A program made the position numbers and the translations under genes. Below are positions 24,583 to 36,500 of a stretch of 64,000 nucleotides of DNA, in pieces. Source of the stretch: Tubulanus polymorphus (Eukaryota; Nemertea; Palaeonemertea; Tubulaniformes; Tubulanidae); NCBI RefSeq assembly GCF_964204645.1, contig NC_134029.1:19424450-19488449 (forward strand). The letters are read 5' to 3'. Position 1 is the first letter of the stretch. Each line of letters starts with the position of its first letter. The notes below the pieces were generated by a model. It did no database searches. It was not told the DNA's origin and saw only the letters and a program-made list of their open reading frames with translations.

Positions 24583-25586
24583 ATGACCTCCACAGATGAC
24601 TTTCAAAAATTTGAAGCATTTTGTAAAAAGTATAATGTGCCGGAAGTAGCAGCAGACCTCAAGGAAGCCTTTATCGTGTTCCGTCAAATTGACAAAAACA
24701 AAGACGGAAGTCTAGACATGAAGGAAATCAAGAAGTTGGGATTAAGCGAAAAATCCAATGAAGTACGTTACGCATAAATGTTTACCATCAACTCAAAATC
24801 GAACTTGCTAACACTGTTAAGGCTATGCAAATATTACTTAACAAAATTACTTTGACTTCCATATAGGACTCATGAATTATCAAATAATATCAGTTTGTGA
24901 AATATTTATTGAATTTTGTGTAAATTTCAATCGAATCACGTCTAGCGACATTACATGTATGCACAAAATGGTTTTGATTGTCGAAATCTGATCGACTTCG
25001 GTTCGACAGCTTCTGTGAAAATTTCAACGAACGTCCTCTGTTTTCAGGAAATCATTGCAAAAGGCGGTCCTGATAGAAAGATTACTCTGGCGGAGCTCAT
25101 CAAGTTTATTTTCTTGTGAGTAGCTAGACCACACAAACTTTAAGCACGCCGCACACGGCATAACAAAAAAAATCGAAAACGTTTTTTTTTCACGAGGAAA
25201 AAATGTTTTTTTTCGGTGCCGTGTGAGGCGGGCTTTACTGATATATTACTGTTGGGAAGGGATTCTACCTTTATTTGAGATACACTGTGGTTATGTCAAT
25301 GTACATAAATAAATTGTTCTTACGATTTAGACCGAACGTAGAAGAAAAATGGCAGAAAATTTTCGATGAATTCAAAACGAACAATACAATCGGGCCAGAT
25401 GAGATGGAGGCATATCTTAAAAAGTGCGGATTTGAAAAGACTAATGTCAAGAGCGCTATTGAAGTCATCGAAACGTACGATACGAATGAAGACAAACGGC
25501 TTTCTTTTAATGAGTTTTTGAAATATATTACGCATGATTTTGACGCTCTCGTTGAAAAATTGTGGGACAGTACCTGTAAGAAATAA
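24583..25586 (+). CDS. Four-EF-hand calcium-binding protein (calmodulin-like)
   Basis: Exons 24583-24762, 25048-25115 and 25331-25586 join to 167 residues with GT/AG junctions. Loop 1 (DKNKDGSLDMKE, about residues 39-50) has all calcium ligands. Loop 2 (KGGPDRKITLAE) and loop 3 (KTNNTIGPDEME) lack the first aspartate and look non-binding. Loop 4 (DTNEDKRLSFNE) keeps D1, N3, D5 and E12 but has Lys in place of the Gly at position 6. The pattern of outer hands active and inner hands degenerate resembles invertebrate 16-20 kDa calcium-binding proteins more than calmodulin itself; the exact family is unknown. No signal peptide. The gene lies wholly inside the Penelope-bounded block, and intron 2 contains a short MITE. 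Confidence 0.88.
25143..25234. repeat. Small foldback MITE in EF-hand intron 2
   Basis: Outer arms CACGCCGCACACGGC and GCCGTGTGAGGCGGGC are inverted around a poly-A/poly-T-rich centre. About 92 bp. Confidence 0.65.
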
Positions 25587-25649
25587 TTCTAGTTTTACTG
25601 AGTGATAGATATTAGCGAGAAAAACATAATGTAATAGCTCGTTAACTCA

Positions 25650-25655
25650 AATAAA
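25650..25655 (+). promoter_or_regulatory. Poly(A) signal AATAAA of the EF-hand gene
   Basis: Hexamer 63 bases after the stop codon of the EF-hand reading frame. Confidence 0.65.
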
Positions 25656-26247
25656 TACAACAGTTATAAATCATTATAATAGCATTGTCTTTATCCCTTA
25701 GAAAGTTTTTATACGATAGCTTAGGTGACAGCGGGGATTTCGTTCTCGGCCCGCGCCTTTTCAAAGCCCATCAAACAGTGTTAACTAAACGCAGTTCAGT
25801 AAAAAAATAGATCTGTTTCGATTACACAGTGGACGTATAACACGTATAAGGGGCTGTATATAAAAGACGTTCAAGACGACGTTGTGGACTTTTGTGGACA
25901 AGGTGGAGGGATGTGGACATCATTGTTCCCTGCTTGATTCCTGTAAGCCAAGAACAAATCATTTAGTGCATCATCGGTACAGTTCACACACTACACCAAT
26001 TACAATTATTGACCTTCACTTAATACTAGATGAGGAAATACATGATCATTCCGTTATAGTTCTATTCTCACTACGTCGCGCTGCGGACATGCGAAAGAAA
26101 TCAGTTTGGCTTTGGTCTTCCTCGCTGTCGGACGTGCTTTTACTGTTGTGGTGGTTCACAGTTTGGCATTGTTCGGTATGTGACCGTGTTTACTTATGTT
26201 GAACTGTGTGGCTTCCTTTTTGCAGTTCGGAGCCTGTCGTCCGGGGT
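25656..26247. other. Intergenic between EF-hand gene and long-TIR element
   Basis: No gene recognised; a plus-strand open frame (25882-26202) has no domain and no similarity I recognise. Confidence 0.45.
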
Positions 26248-28006
26248 ATAAAGAAGTTTCCAGTTTCTAGGCGCCATTTTGTGGCGGTCCCTCGAGGTCC
26301 CTATTGTTGCGATAATTTGCGCTCATTTTTAAAACATAAGTTTAGATTGAATATCATATAGTTCTGCAGTCCCTTGCTCGACGAAATCAATTTATACACC
26401 ATTTTAAAGGAAATTAAATGCAGATATTTGCTGGCGATTCTTGGAATTTTTGAACGCAACAATTGAGAACAGTGAAGATGTGAAACCAAGGACCGCATAT
26501 CTTAACCGTGCGTAAAAGAAATCGCAATATTTATTAGTTTTAAAATATCTAAGTATCTCTTAAAGCTATATTTCCAATTTTCACAGAGGTTAAAGAGGGT
26601 TATTTGCAGTTTAAGCCTGCGTTGAATTTTTTTGAATATCTTTCCTGACGACTGATCTGTACCCGCTTGAGTTTGAGATTACGCGCAAAAGGGGTCTCCC
26701 ACTGCGCACCGCCATTTCACTGAACATTGAGATTTGTGAAAAGAAATCGCAAAAATAAGATTTTATACTGGTTTGTAATTACTAATATTGCTTCTGATGG
26801 TTAAATGTTACCTTTATTTTCGTATGGTTGAAAATGGACTTTGAGTGCTTTGATGAATTCGAGTTTTGTAGCGTTGGGAAATTAAAGGATTTCTTGTAAG
26901 AGTGGGGACTTTCTGTGTTGGTTGGAAATGTGGCCTAGTTGAGAACCTAATTTGCGTTTCAACCGAATGTACCACTCATGGTTGGACACTAGAAAAAAAA
27001 TCTAAGTTTTTATATATTTTTGAATATGCGGCGCAGCTGAAAGTTGCCAAACTGGACGTTGACCCCCTAAAACAGAATATCAAATGGGGGACAGATATGA
27101 ACCCCTTTAAATATTATATTGGAATTTTATATCAGTTAGGTTTTCTGGTCGATGTTTTCCAGCAAGAAGGTTGAGATTCTTTAAATAAATTCATCGTATG
27201 ATCCCAGAATGAGGGATTACCAGAGAGAGATATGTGTTAAATATGTCCTAAGCGTTTAAATTGACTGGCACATTTCACCATCGACTCTAAAACCTTTGAT
27301 TTCACCGAACACAAAATCGGCGCTAGGCTGGACGGGCTGTATACGACAATTCCTCAACTGGGCCGTTCACACTTCAATAGCGGGACAAACCGGATCCCGA
27401 AACCAGATTAACGAATTGCCCCCGCCGAAATACGGTACAAACAAGATATGGATTATCATCTAAATATCTCCATGGAAAATGTGAAGAAATCAAATTGCAT
27501 TTAAAAATTTCTTGTCGCAAATCTCAATGTTCAGTGAAATTGCAATGCGCAGTGGGAGACCCCTTTTGCGCGTAATCTCAAACTCAAGCGGGTACAGACC
27601 AGTCGTCAGGTAAGATATTCAAAAGATTTTAACGCAGGCTTAAACTACAAATAACCCTCTTTAAACTCAGTGAAAATAGGAAATATAGCTTGAAGAGATA
27701 CTTAGATATTTCAAAATTAATGAATATCGCGATTTCATTTACGCGCGGTTAAGATATGTGGTCCTTGGTTTCATATCGTTACTGTTCTCAATTGTTGCGT
27801 TCAAAAATTCCAAGAATTACCAACAAATATCTGCATTTCATTTCCTTTAAAATGGTGTATAAATTAAGTTAATCGAGTAAGGGACTGCAGAACTACATGA
27901 TATTCAATCTAAACTTATGTTTTAAAAATGAGCGCAAATTATCGCAACAATGGGGACCTCGCGGGATTGCCACAAAATGGCGCCTAGAAACTGGAAACTT
28001 CTTTAT
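26248..28006. mobile_element. 1.76 kb element with ~500 bp terminal inverted repeats
   Basis: Left arm 26248-26746 (499 bp) and right arm 27507-28006 (500 bp) are inverted copies with scattered substitutions and small indels. They start ATAAAGAAGTTTCCAGTTTC on the left and its complement on the right. Outside these points the flanks differ sharply, so the ends are well placed, though no clear target duplication was seen. The ~760 bp centre contains one open frame of 90 codons (26902-27174) with no recognised domain. It looks like a non-autonomous DNA transposon of the long-TIR type. Confidence 0.75.
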
Positions 28007-28078
28007 TCCACTGTGTGTGGAATAGGGGATAGTCCACTGTGTGTGGATAGCCAATGTGTTTGGACTTTGAGAATTTTT

Positions 28079-28318
28079 GATTGCCCACTTCGGTGGTCGG
28101 ATCCAATGTGTTTGGACAAATTCTATAGATACGTAAATTTTGATTGCCCACTTCGGTGGTCGGATCCAATGTGTTTGGACAAATTCTGTAGATACGTATA
28201 TTTTGATTGCCCAATTCGGTGGTCGGATCCAATGCATGTGTTTGGACAAATTCTAGAGATACGTATATTTTGATTGCCCACTTCGGTGGTCGGATCCAAT
28301 GTGTTTGGACAAATTTTG
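28079..28318. repeat. 63-67 bp tandem repeat, four copies
   Basis: Copies begin GATTGCCCACTTCGGTGGTC at 28079, 28142, 28205 (with one substitution) and 28272. Spacing is 63, 63 and 67 bp; the third carries a 4-bp insertion (ATGC). Since 63 is 21 codons, the unit stays open on both strands and gives a spurious 21-residue peptide repeat. It lies about 70 bp from the long-TIR element. Confidence 0.9.
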
Positions 28319-29491
28319 AGGCTACGTTGTGTGGCTGTTCACTTTGTGTGGACTAGAGGATGCGTGCCTTGCAGGACTGTGTGTCCTGTTGCCTACTGTG
28401 TGCGGGGTGTGCCCCGGAGTCCGCTGTGTGTGAGAAAAGATTGGAAGAATCGTTACGTTTAATAAAGAGTGATAATGAATAAGTGGATTTTAGGGCAGGG
28501 AAAACTCAAGCAGAGAAAACTCGAGAGGTCAGGGTTGTTGGTTCTCCATATTCAATGTGTGTTTCGGTATAGTACGTCCCACTATTGTGAGATTTATCGG
28601 TCAGGGAGTTCGCCTATTATTTCAGTTTTCGGATCCGTTCCGGTGATTTTATTTAGCGCATTTTCGTTTCCGTGGGGAGTTTAGTCGCGCTCAACGCCTG
28701 ATTTAGTTTGCTCCATTCGTGCGGGACGTGTGTCTAATACCTTACATTTTGCAGTTTTACGCGAGCACTCAGATCTTAGTATTTTCATATTTCTTGTTTA
28801 AGCAGCTTCGTGTTGCGTTTGCCCTTGTATTCCACGGGTTTTTTGTTGGTCAATTTGTCGGTTACCGTTTTCCGAGGTGGAAATGAAATTGCAAAAGATT
28901 TGGCGTCTAAAACCTGTCGATTGTTTACGCTGGTAATAAAGTTAGGTCGTTGAGCCGTTTCAATGTGTTGTTTATATTGCGACCTGTTTTCAATTCTCTA
29001 GCCGCGGGCCTCTTAGTGTCCGTTGTCATGGCTTCGGTCATGTTGGCTGGGGGGTTGGTTTAGTATACTCCTTTTAGTTGCCTTAGGATACGGTACGATC
29101 TGCTTCGAAGGTGTGGATTCTATTCTCGACGATTGTGGTTACCGTTGGGTAACTATTGGGGGGTTGCTTTTCCTTCCCTCTGGTCATGTGTCTGCGGTTG
29201 ATGATGCTTACAAACCATTGTACGTGTACATTTGAGCGTCTAGGGAGGTTCAGTCCCGTAAGGCTTTCACATATGATCTCAATATTGCTTCTGTGCGATT
29301 GCCGTTTTGATCTAATGTTTAACTCCCCTTTTATGGTTTGGGTTTGGGTTTTGGGATGTTAGTTTTGGGGTTTTATGGCTTGTCTATTCGGAGTGTTTGG
29401 TGCGTCGCTTGGGCAGTACCGGTTTTTCCCCATATCTTATATTTCTGTAGTATGCCCGCACAACAGGGAGTGAGAATATTATACTATGATC
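28319..29491. other. Unassigned sequence inside the Penelope-bounded block
   Basis: GT-rich plus strand with short open frames only (for example 29023-29235). No domain, RNA gene or repeat edge recognised. Confidence 0.4.
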
Positions 29492-29677
29492 ACACCTGAC
29501 GATCGTCAGGTGTGTCAAACCTGACGATGATCTCTAGGGTGAGATCGAAACGTCGTGTCTTTTATATATTTTTGATTGAATAAATAAATTCTGGTTTTTA
29601 AATTCTTTTAATCTGTAAATAGTGGGATTTTATCTTATTATCCGTTCACCACGTTTGAGTGTGGTTATCGTTCTTCT
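29492..29677 (+). repeat. Right terminal repeat and tail of the Penelope-like block
   Basis: Begins with a CACCTGACGATCGTCAGGTG palindrome (remnant of the opposite arm), then the hammerhead-like core, then the AT-rich arm complementary to 19698-19780. The last 37 bases (29641-29677) form a tail with the small hairpin ACCAC...GTGGT that is missing at the left end. Confidence 0.75.
29521..29559 (+). ncRNA. Hammerhead-ribozyme-like core (candidate)
   Basis: CTGACGA is followed by one T, a six-base stem GATCTC/GAGATC with loop TAGGGT, then GAAA and CGTCGTGTC. This matches the hammerhead order CUGANGA, stem II, GAAA, short stem III, GUC. The extra T and the lack of an obvious stem I weaken the case. 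Equivalent cores occur at 19782-19816 (minus), 32822-32857 (minus) and 32871-32909 (plus). Confidence 0.35.
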
Positions 29678-29690
29678 AATGTGATTGGCT

Positions 29691-30523
29691 GTAGTGTGGG
29701 ATATACGGGAAATTCTAGGAATTTCAGCTTCTCTGATGTAATTGGGAAAGCCCATTGGGAAAGCCTAATGTCAAACCCAAGACAAAATGGCGAACATTTT
29801 ATTCGATTATGTATCGTACGCTTGCTTATTATTTGTTCGTTGACACGAATATAAGCGAGTGGGCTATTCAATTCAGTTGCAATTCTGAACTAGCAAGTAG
29901 TGGGTCTTCCAAGTCGGTATTTATTTAAGAAAAAAATCATAGCCGCTATTCTTTTCATTTCTAGAAAAAAAAGTCCGTATATGTTTGCATTTTTTTTTTG
30001 ACATTTTGTGGATGGAGGTATTCTGACTTGTGAAATTACGGCCAATCTAATACTGCGTATTTTTGACAATATATGCACTAAATGACTTAATGGTGAGCCA
30101 CAGGGCCATTGGACCTTTATAATGGTGATTAAAATCAGGAAATTAGATGGAGGATGAAATAAATTTTGAACTTATACATGTTGGGAGGTAAATAGAGCGA
30201 GGAGATAGAAGAAAAGCAAAAAAAGGAAAAATACAATTGCTTACTGGGATTGAAACCCAATGGTATACGGTAATGTCCCACAATAAAAAAACGAAAAATA
30301 TCGACAGGTTCAAATTTATCTAAAATCCGAATTTTCTGTTTTCGTTTTAAAAACCAAAAAATGATCAGTACAATAAATATTTGAATTGGATAGATGGGAA
30401 ATGTAAACTGTGGCATGCGAGTTTTAGTCAGTGCGCAGGCGTAGCATTCCAGTTGCTAATGAGAGAAAATGCTGTCAAAAATTTAGATTTTTTTCTGAAA
30501 ATAAAGAGTGAACGAAGCCGAAA
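29691..30523. promoter_or_regulatory. Intergenic and probable wdr19 promoter region
   Basis: No gene recognised. The final 100 bases contain the wdr19 5' leader; the transcription start cannot be placed from sequence alone. Confidence 0.4.
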
Positions 30524-33500
30524 ATGAAGGTATTTTACGAAATATATGAAATTACCGATTATATTGAAATTGCAGCGAAAAATGGAAGCTTTTTGATGCG
30601 TTTTTCACCGTTTAATTACGTGTTAAATATAGAAAAATACCGTTTTCGTTAGTCTGTGTTCAGTCCTTTCGTCGTGTAATTTCTGTGACTAACGTTGTCG
30701 TTATTTTTTCGCAGCGTGTGTTCACAATTCCTGATAAAACCCACGGTTTGGGAGCGATAGTGTACGCCTGGCAGAAAACCCACGGCAACTATTTAGCAAC
30801 AACAGGGTAAGAAAACCAAATGCTGATGAGAAAAAAAGGCTGAATTGAAACTGACTGAAAAAGTGAGATGCATAAGCTTACCCCAACCAAGCCTTCTACT
30901 ACTCTAGCTATTTGTCTATTCTGTGATATTTTTACTTAAAACATCCCTTTTTGGCTCTGTACATTTTTTCAATGATATTCATAAATTACATCACGATGGA
31001 CGCCAACAACCCATCTCTCAATCAGTAAATGTTATTTACGGCTATGCGGAACAGTCCTATACAGACTTCTTTCTGAACTTATTTTTCCTGTCAAATATAG
31101 GTCCGATCATGTGGTTCGTATTTACGATCGTCACGGTGAAATTCACGATGAGATAAGTTTACCTGGGTACGTATTCGCTCAATGCCCCATAACGAACCAT
31201 AAATAGGCTCAGTACATTGAGTGCAAAAGCATTCGATTACTTTTTCTAAGTGGTTTCTAATAGACCCGTCCAAACAATAATTTTGAACTTCAATAATGGA
31301 CATATTTCGAACGCAGAAAATTAGGGTTTAGTGTCGAGAGAGTAAGGGTTTGGGTAAGATAAGGCATTGGGTAAGTAAGGATTAGGCTATGATTAAAGGT
31401 TTAAAACTAGCATTGACTCTCTCTGTTAGTAAAGAGCACTAATCGAAATCGAAAGTTTCGTGGTCATTTCTTGGAATTTTCCTAGTACCGTACATTTGTG
31501 CAAGCACGTTGATTCAGACTGCTGGGTCTATCAGAATAGTCACTTCATCAATCTATTTCCTATAAAACTTCCATTTTAATTTCCATTTATTTCTAATAAA
31601 AGCATCGAAATCGTCCTCGTATATTTTCTAGTATGTGTTCCGGTCTAGGATGGGACAAAGACGGAGACACGTTGGCGATAATCAACGATAAAACCGGGGT
31701 CATATTTCTGTGGAGCGCTAATGCCCGGAAAACAACCCAACTAGACAGTGGATTGAGGTAGGTTGAAATGGTGTGCCATACTTGCCTTAGCTTGCCTTTT
31801 CATGGTTCCCACAGTACTCGCCTTAGCTCTCCTAAAACATGTGTCCCACAGTACTAGAAAATGGGGGGAAACCTTTAATAGGCCTATTTGTAAATTTCAC
31901 TTGTTTGACTTTCCACCAATCTGGGAAATATTTGAGAAATTCATTTAGAACTTCACAGTACATCCTTCACAGCCTATCCTAATGGCAAATAAGCAATTCA
32001 ATTGAAAATCGCCTTTATCAACCGGTCATCACTCAAATGTTGATGTCCCTGTAGTATGATGGTTTTTCGTTTTCACAAAGGTAGCGTTTCTATGGGAAAA
32101 TTAAAAATCACCCATGAAACACTTGTGAATTTTGAATTCATGTTTCTGTGGAAACAATGTTACAACCTACAAGTATGACCTGAATATACGCACCATTTTT
32201 TGTAGGCCTATATCTGATTTTTAAGGAAGTCTATAAATTCTCCTGAAATTACCAGGACATGCCCCTTTCTGCAATGGAGATATTCATAGATGCATGTTAA
32301 GATGTTCTTTTATTTCCACAGGGATTCGTTGACGTACTTAATCTGGTCGAAAGTTGGGCCCCAGCTCGCCATAGGTACAGCTAAGGGCAACCTTCTGATA
32401 TACAATCATCAAACATCCAGGTAATGCAGCACATTTTGTTAATCCAACCTTGCATACATAACTTGAAAAGATAAAGTTATTGCTGGAGATCTTTTTCACA
32501 TATAAAAACATTTTTTTTCTAAATGAAAATTTGGAAAAGGTTACTTCAATGACTTGAACAGAAAACTACACTATACTCCCTTTTTTTCGGTTGTGTTGGG
32601 ACTATGAAAATTCTGTTTCTTGAGTTGAGAATCAGTTTTGCAAATAAATTCTAGTTCAATTCACTGGCCTGAGTGGTTTACCCCACAAGGGATTTTGAAT
32701 CAGGGATTGTATTTTTGAAGAAACAGTAGAATTCATTAAGATAAAAACCCACTATTTACAGATTAAAAGAATTTTAAAACCAAGAATTTATTTATTCAAA
32801 CAATCTAAAATATATAAAATACACGACGTTTCGATCTCACCCTAGAGATCATCGCCAGGTGTCCGTTGATCTGACGATGATCTTTAGGGTGAGATCGAAA
32901 CGTTGTGTATTTTATATAGTTTAGATTGTTCAAATAAATAAATTCTCAGTTTTAAAATTCTTTTAACCCTTTCAGTGCTGACTAATTAATACCCTATAGT
33001 GCTGGAGATAATTTGAAAATTCTAAAAAATTCCACCCTAGTGTGTTGAACAACGGGAATACCACTATAGTGCGTCTACACTGCGGTGCGGTGTATCGTTA
33101 GTTACTAGTATTTCACTATGTTTGACACGTGCTGCCATTTTCCAAGACAGTTAATTACTAATTACATCAATACACCGCAGTGCGGTGTACTAGCAAAATC
33201 TATCACTGATTTATACACCACACTGGGGTGTAGACGCACTGAAAGGGTTAATCTGTAGATAGTGGGTTTTTATCTTATTATCAGTTCACCACGTTTTAGT
33301 GTGGTTATCATTCTAGTAGAATTCATAATAAACAATAAACTAAATTACTTCTCTCCTTTACGCAGGAAAGTTCCTATTCTGGGTAAACACACAAAGAAAA
33401 TCACGTGCGGAGCGTGGAGTATGCAGAATTTGTTGGCCCTCGGAAGCGAGGATCGTACGATTACGATCAGCAACGCGGAAGGCGATACGATACGCACGAC

Positions 33501-36500
33501 GTCGGTTCGAGCCGATCCGATGGAAGTTCAGTTTTCCGAAATGAAAGGGGACGAACGCAGTCAGATGGGCGAAAACACGGTAAGTTCTCCGTTCACCGCG
33601 GCGAGAATAAAGTGCTGCATCCGAACTGAAAAAAAAGGAATTATTTGAAGTTATTCAAATTTTGACCGAACTTTGTAGGATATTTAGAGATGGGGAATTA
33701 TCATTAGTTTCTACACTTTTCTGTTACGTAATTGATAATATAGTAGCTACTGAAGTAAAAATTGTTTTGCACCGTGGAAATTTGTCCTGGTTTGATTGAT
33801 TTCCAAGTAAGGCCTATAATATGGTACGTGTCTGTAATCCATTGATAGAATCGGAGGAATGTTGAAACTCTCCTCCAAGTTAAACATTTATCCGAGTTGA
33901 CATTGAATCCGACACTTTAGTGGAGCCTATTGATGTATATAGAGACTAACTCCCGTGTCCTGTCGCATTGAAGCATTAACAAATTAGGAATTCAATTCCT
34001 GTGTTTCCACCCTACGGTTTTGATTTGTTGGATTTGGAATAGAAATTATAGACGCGCTGTATTTACCTTCTGGGGTCGTTGAAAAATCTTGATATAGAAT
34101 CCTGCTGCTGAAATTGTCTTTTATTTTCATTTGTATGTGGTTGCAGAATTTGATAAAATCGCCAAAAACTGTTAGCACGTATCATTGGCCGGACTACGTG
34201 ACAGTGAAACCTGAACCCGATGATAGCATGGATAATCCTGGTTTCCGTGAAGTGATTAAAAAGTTCATAGTTCCGGCATTTACATTTTTTTGTTATTCGC
34301 CGTTTTGTTCTCGATTCTAGATAGATTTTTGTTATTCATTGATGTTTCGCGTTTAAAAGTTTCAAAATTCTGGCGATTTGCTTGAGATTGTATTTTCAGC
34401 TTTTCATTCCGAGTTCAGTACTGTACGTGTTCACTAATATTGCGATCATACTTTCATCGAATGAGGAACTATACCTGGGAAGATATCAAACGGCTATTTT
34501 CATGGCATAGACTTTTAGATTATGGGATTCCGGCAACTCTCAAATTACAGCGCTTCAATTTCTTCTACGTTTCAATTGGAAGGAATTCAAATAATTTTTC
34601 TCGTTAGTATGTCAATTTTCAGTGAAATCTATACCACACACTGAATGGGAAAGTCAATCTCGCATGGATTCGTACCGGTATTTTGGATTCAAGAATCTAA
34701 AAATGGAGTCCAAATTTCATCGAAAATAAACTGATGTTTGGCTTCTTATAACTGTTGTGCCCCATCTGACATGGTACCCCATCGCTTAGCGAACATAGCT
34801 GTGAACCAGTGATAAGCTATCTTGATAATTGAATACTAAATTGTGTTGCTCGATTTCTTTAGGTGAGTGTCGTGATCGGAAGAAAGACACTGTTTCTATA
34901 CAATATGAACGAACCTGAAAATCCGGTTGAATTGGCATTTCAGCAACGTTACGGCAACATCGTAGCTTATAAATGGTAAAATTCGTTTACAATCGACGAA
35001 AATTGAATCCGCTGTAAGAAAAGCCGCGATCGCACGAGCATTTTTGGTCCGTGCCAAATTAGGCCCGGAACGACCATTCAAACGTGTGTCTGTTTGGTGA
35101 CCAAAAATTTCGGACCAGGCCCGTGCCAAATTAAAGCAAGGGTAAAATTATTGCGTGTGAATTGGAACTGGTTCTGGAAGTTACTCACTTCACTTAGTTT
35201 CAGTACTCTTTAGTATCGAGTGAGTGGTTTACGCTCCCTTACCCTTTCAGTGCTGACTAATCAATACCCTATAGTGCTGGAGATAATTTGAAAATTTTCA
35301 AAAATTCCACCCTAGTGTGCTGAATAACAGGAATACCACTATAGTGCGTCTACACCGCGGTGCAGTGTATCGTTAGTGATTACTATTTCACTATGTTTGA
35401 CAGGTGCTGCCATTTTTCAAGAGATAATTACTAATAACATCAATACACCGCATTGCGGTGTACTAGCAAAATCTATCACTGATTTATACACCGCACTGCG
35501 GTGAAGATGCACTGAAAGGGCTAATCATGCACAGGCCCTGATTCGGATCGGATCTGGGCCAAATCGTCTCTGTGTGATCGTGGCTTAAGATCTGCAGCCA
35601 ATATGCATGTTGTTTAAAACGTGTTTATTTCTAGGTACGGAGATGGTTACATAATGATCGGTTTTTCGCACGGATTTTTCATCGTTATTTCCACGCACAT
35701 GAAGGAGATCGGACAGGAACTGTTCCAAGCTCGAAACCACAAAGACAACTTGACGGGCATCGCGATCTCGTTGTCCCTAAACAAGGCGGCTTCGTGCGGC
35801 GACAACTGGTAAGTATACCGGAGCTGTAGTTTGACAGTTGCGGGCTGGATTTGAACGTCCGACGGTCAGTGAGGATGAGGTGATATTTACTCTAAATTTG
35901 ACCTGTATCCGAGTACTAGTGAGATTGGTAATAGTGTGAATGGTCTTAATCAGTCGGTCTTTCTCAGTTCTTAAGAGTTTGTGATAAAATCCAGGGCTGT
36001 ATTTCATAGATGTGGAAGAAAAAAAGTCGCGGAGAACATTTTGAAATTCGTTAGTTATAACCGTAGTTTCTCATTGTTACTATGTCATCCAGATTGAGGA
36101 TTTACTCCTATGGATAACTTCGGTACTTAGTCTATGAACCCCTGGTCCTGGTGATTGCTTAGTTTCCTAATTTTGGCCTCGCAAGCAACATTATCCCTTG
36201 GCAAAGATTCGATCCTGATAGCATTGAGACTCGGCCAGGGTGATGTCATAGTTAGCGAATCGGATTTCATTCCTCAATGATTAAACAACAGGCAATCTGA
36301 TTGACACTGTCAATTCAGATCAGTGACGATCTGACTGACACTGTCTGGTTGACACTGTTAATTTCTCTTTGACTTGACTTCTTAGATATATGCAAACTGG
36401 GTAGATATATGCAAACTGGGTCTATTCAGTTCAGGGTTTGTCCTGTGGTAGTCTCATTCTCATTTGAATCCTTGCTGAGGGCGGATACCCTAGCAATGGA

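Larger units (their letters stand above)
19698..29677 (+). mobile_element. 9.98 kb block bounded by inverted Penelope-like terminal repeats
   Basis: The direct repeat AATGTGATTGGCT lies immediately outside both ends (19685-19697 and 29678-29690). The ends are inverted copies of the same ~125 bp repeat. The right end carries 37 extra bases (29641-29677) absent from the left. Inverted terminal repeats, a short one-sided tail and a 10-15 bp target duplication are features of Penelope-like elements. No reverse transcriptase or GIY-YIG frame was seen inside; instead there are an EF-hand gene, a transposon-derived pseudogene and a long-TIR element. Either a short palindromic copy was later split by insertions, or one large unit moved. 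The smaller copy at 32737-33314 shows the same end structure. Confidence 0.6.

Noticed and set aside
27893-28273. Open frames with a 21-residue peptide repeat on both strands
   Set aside because: The 63-bp tandem repeat equals 21 codons, so openness follows from the repeat; no protein family is recognised.
28079-28318. Repeat array as a CRISPR
   Set aside because: Units are directly contiguous with no variable spacers, and the DNA is eukaryotic.
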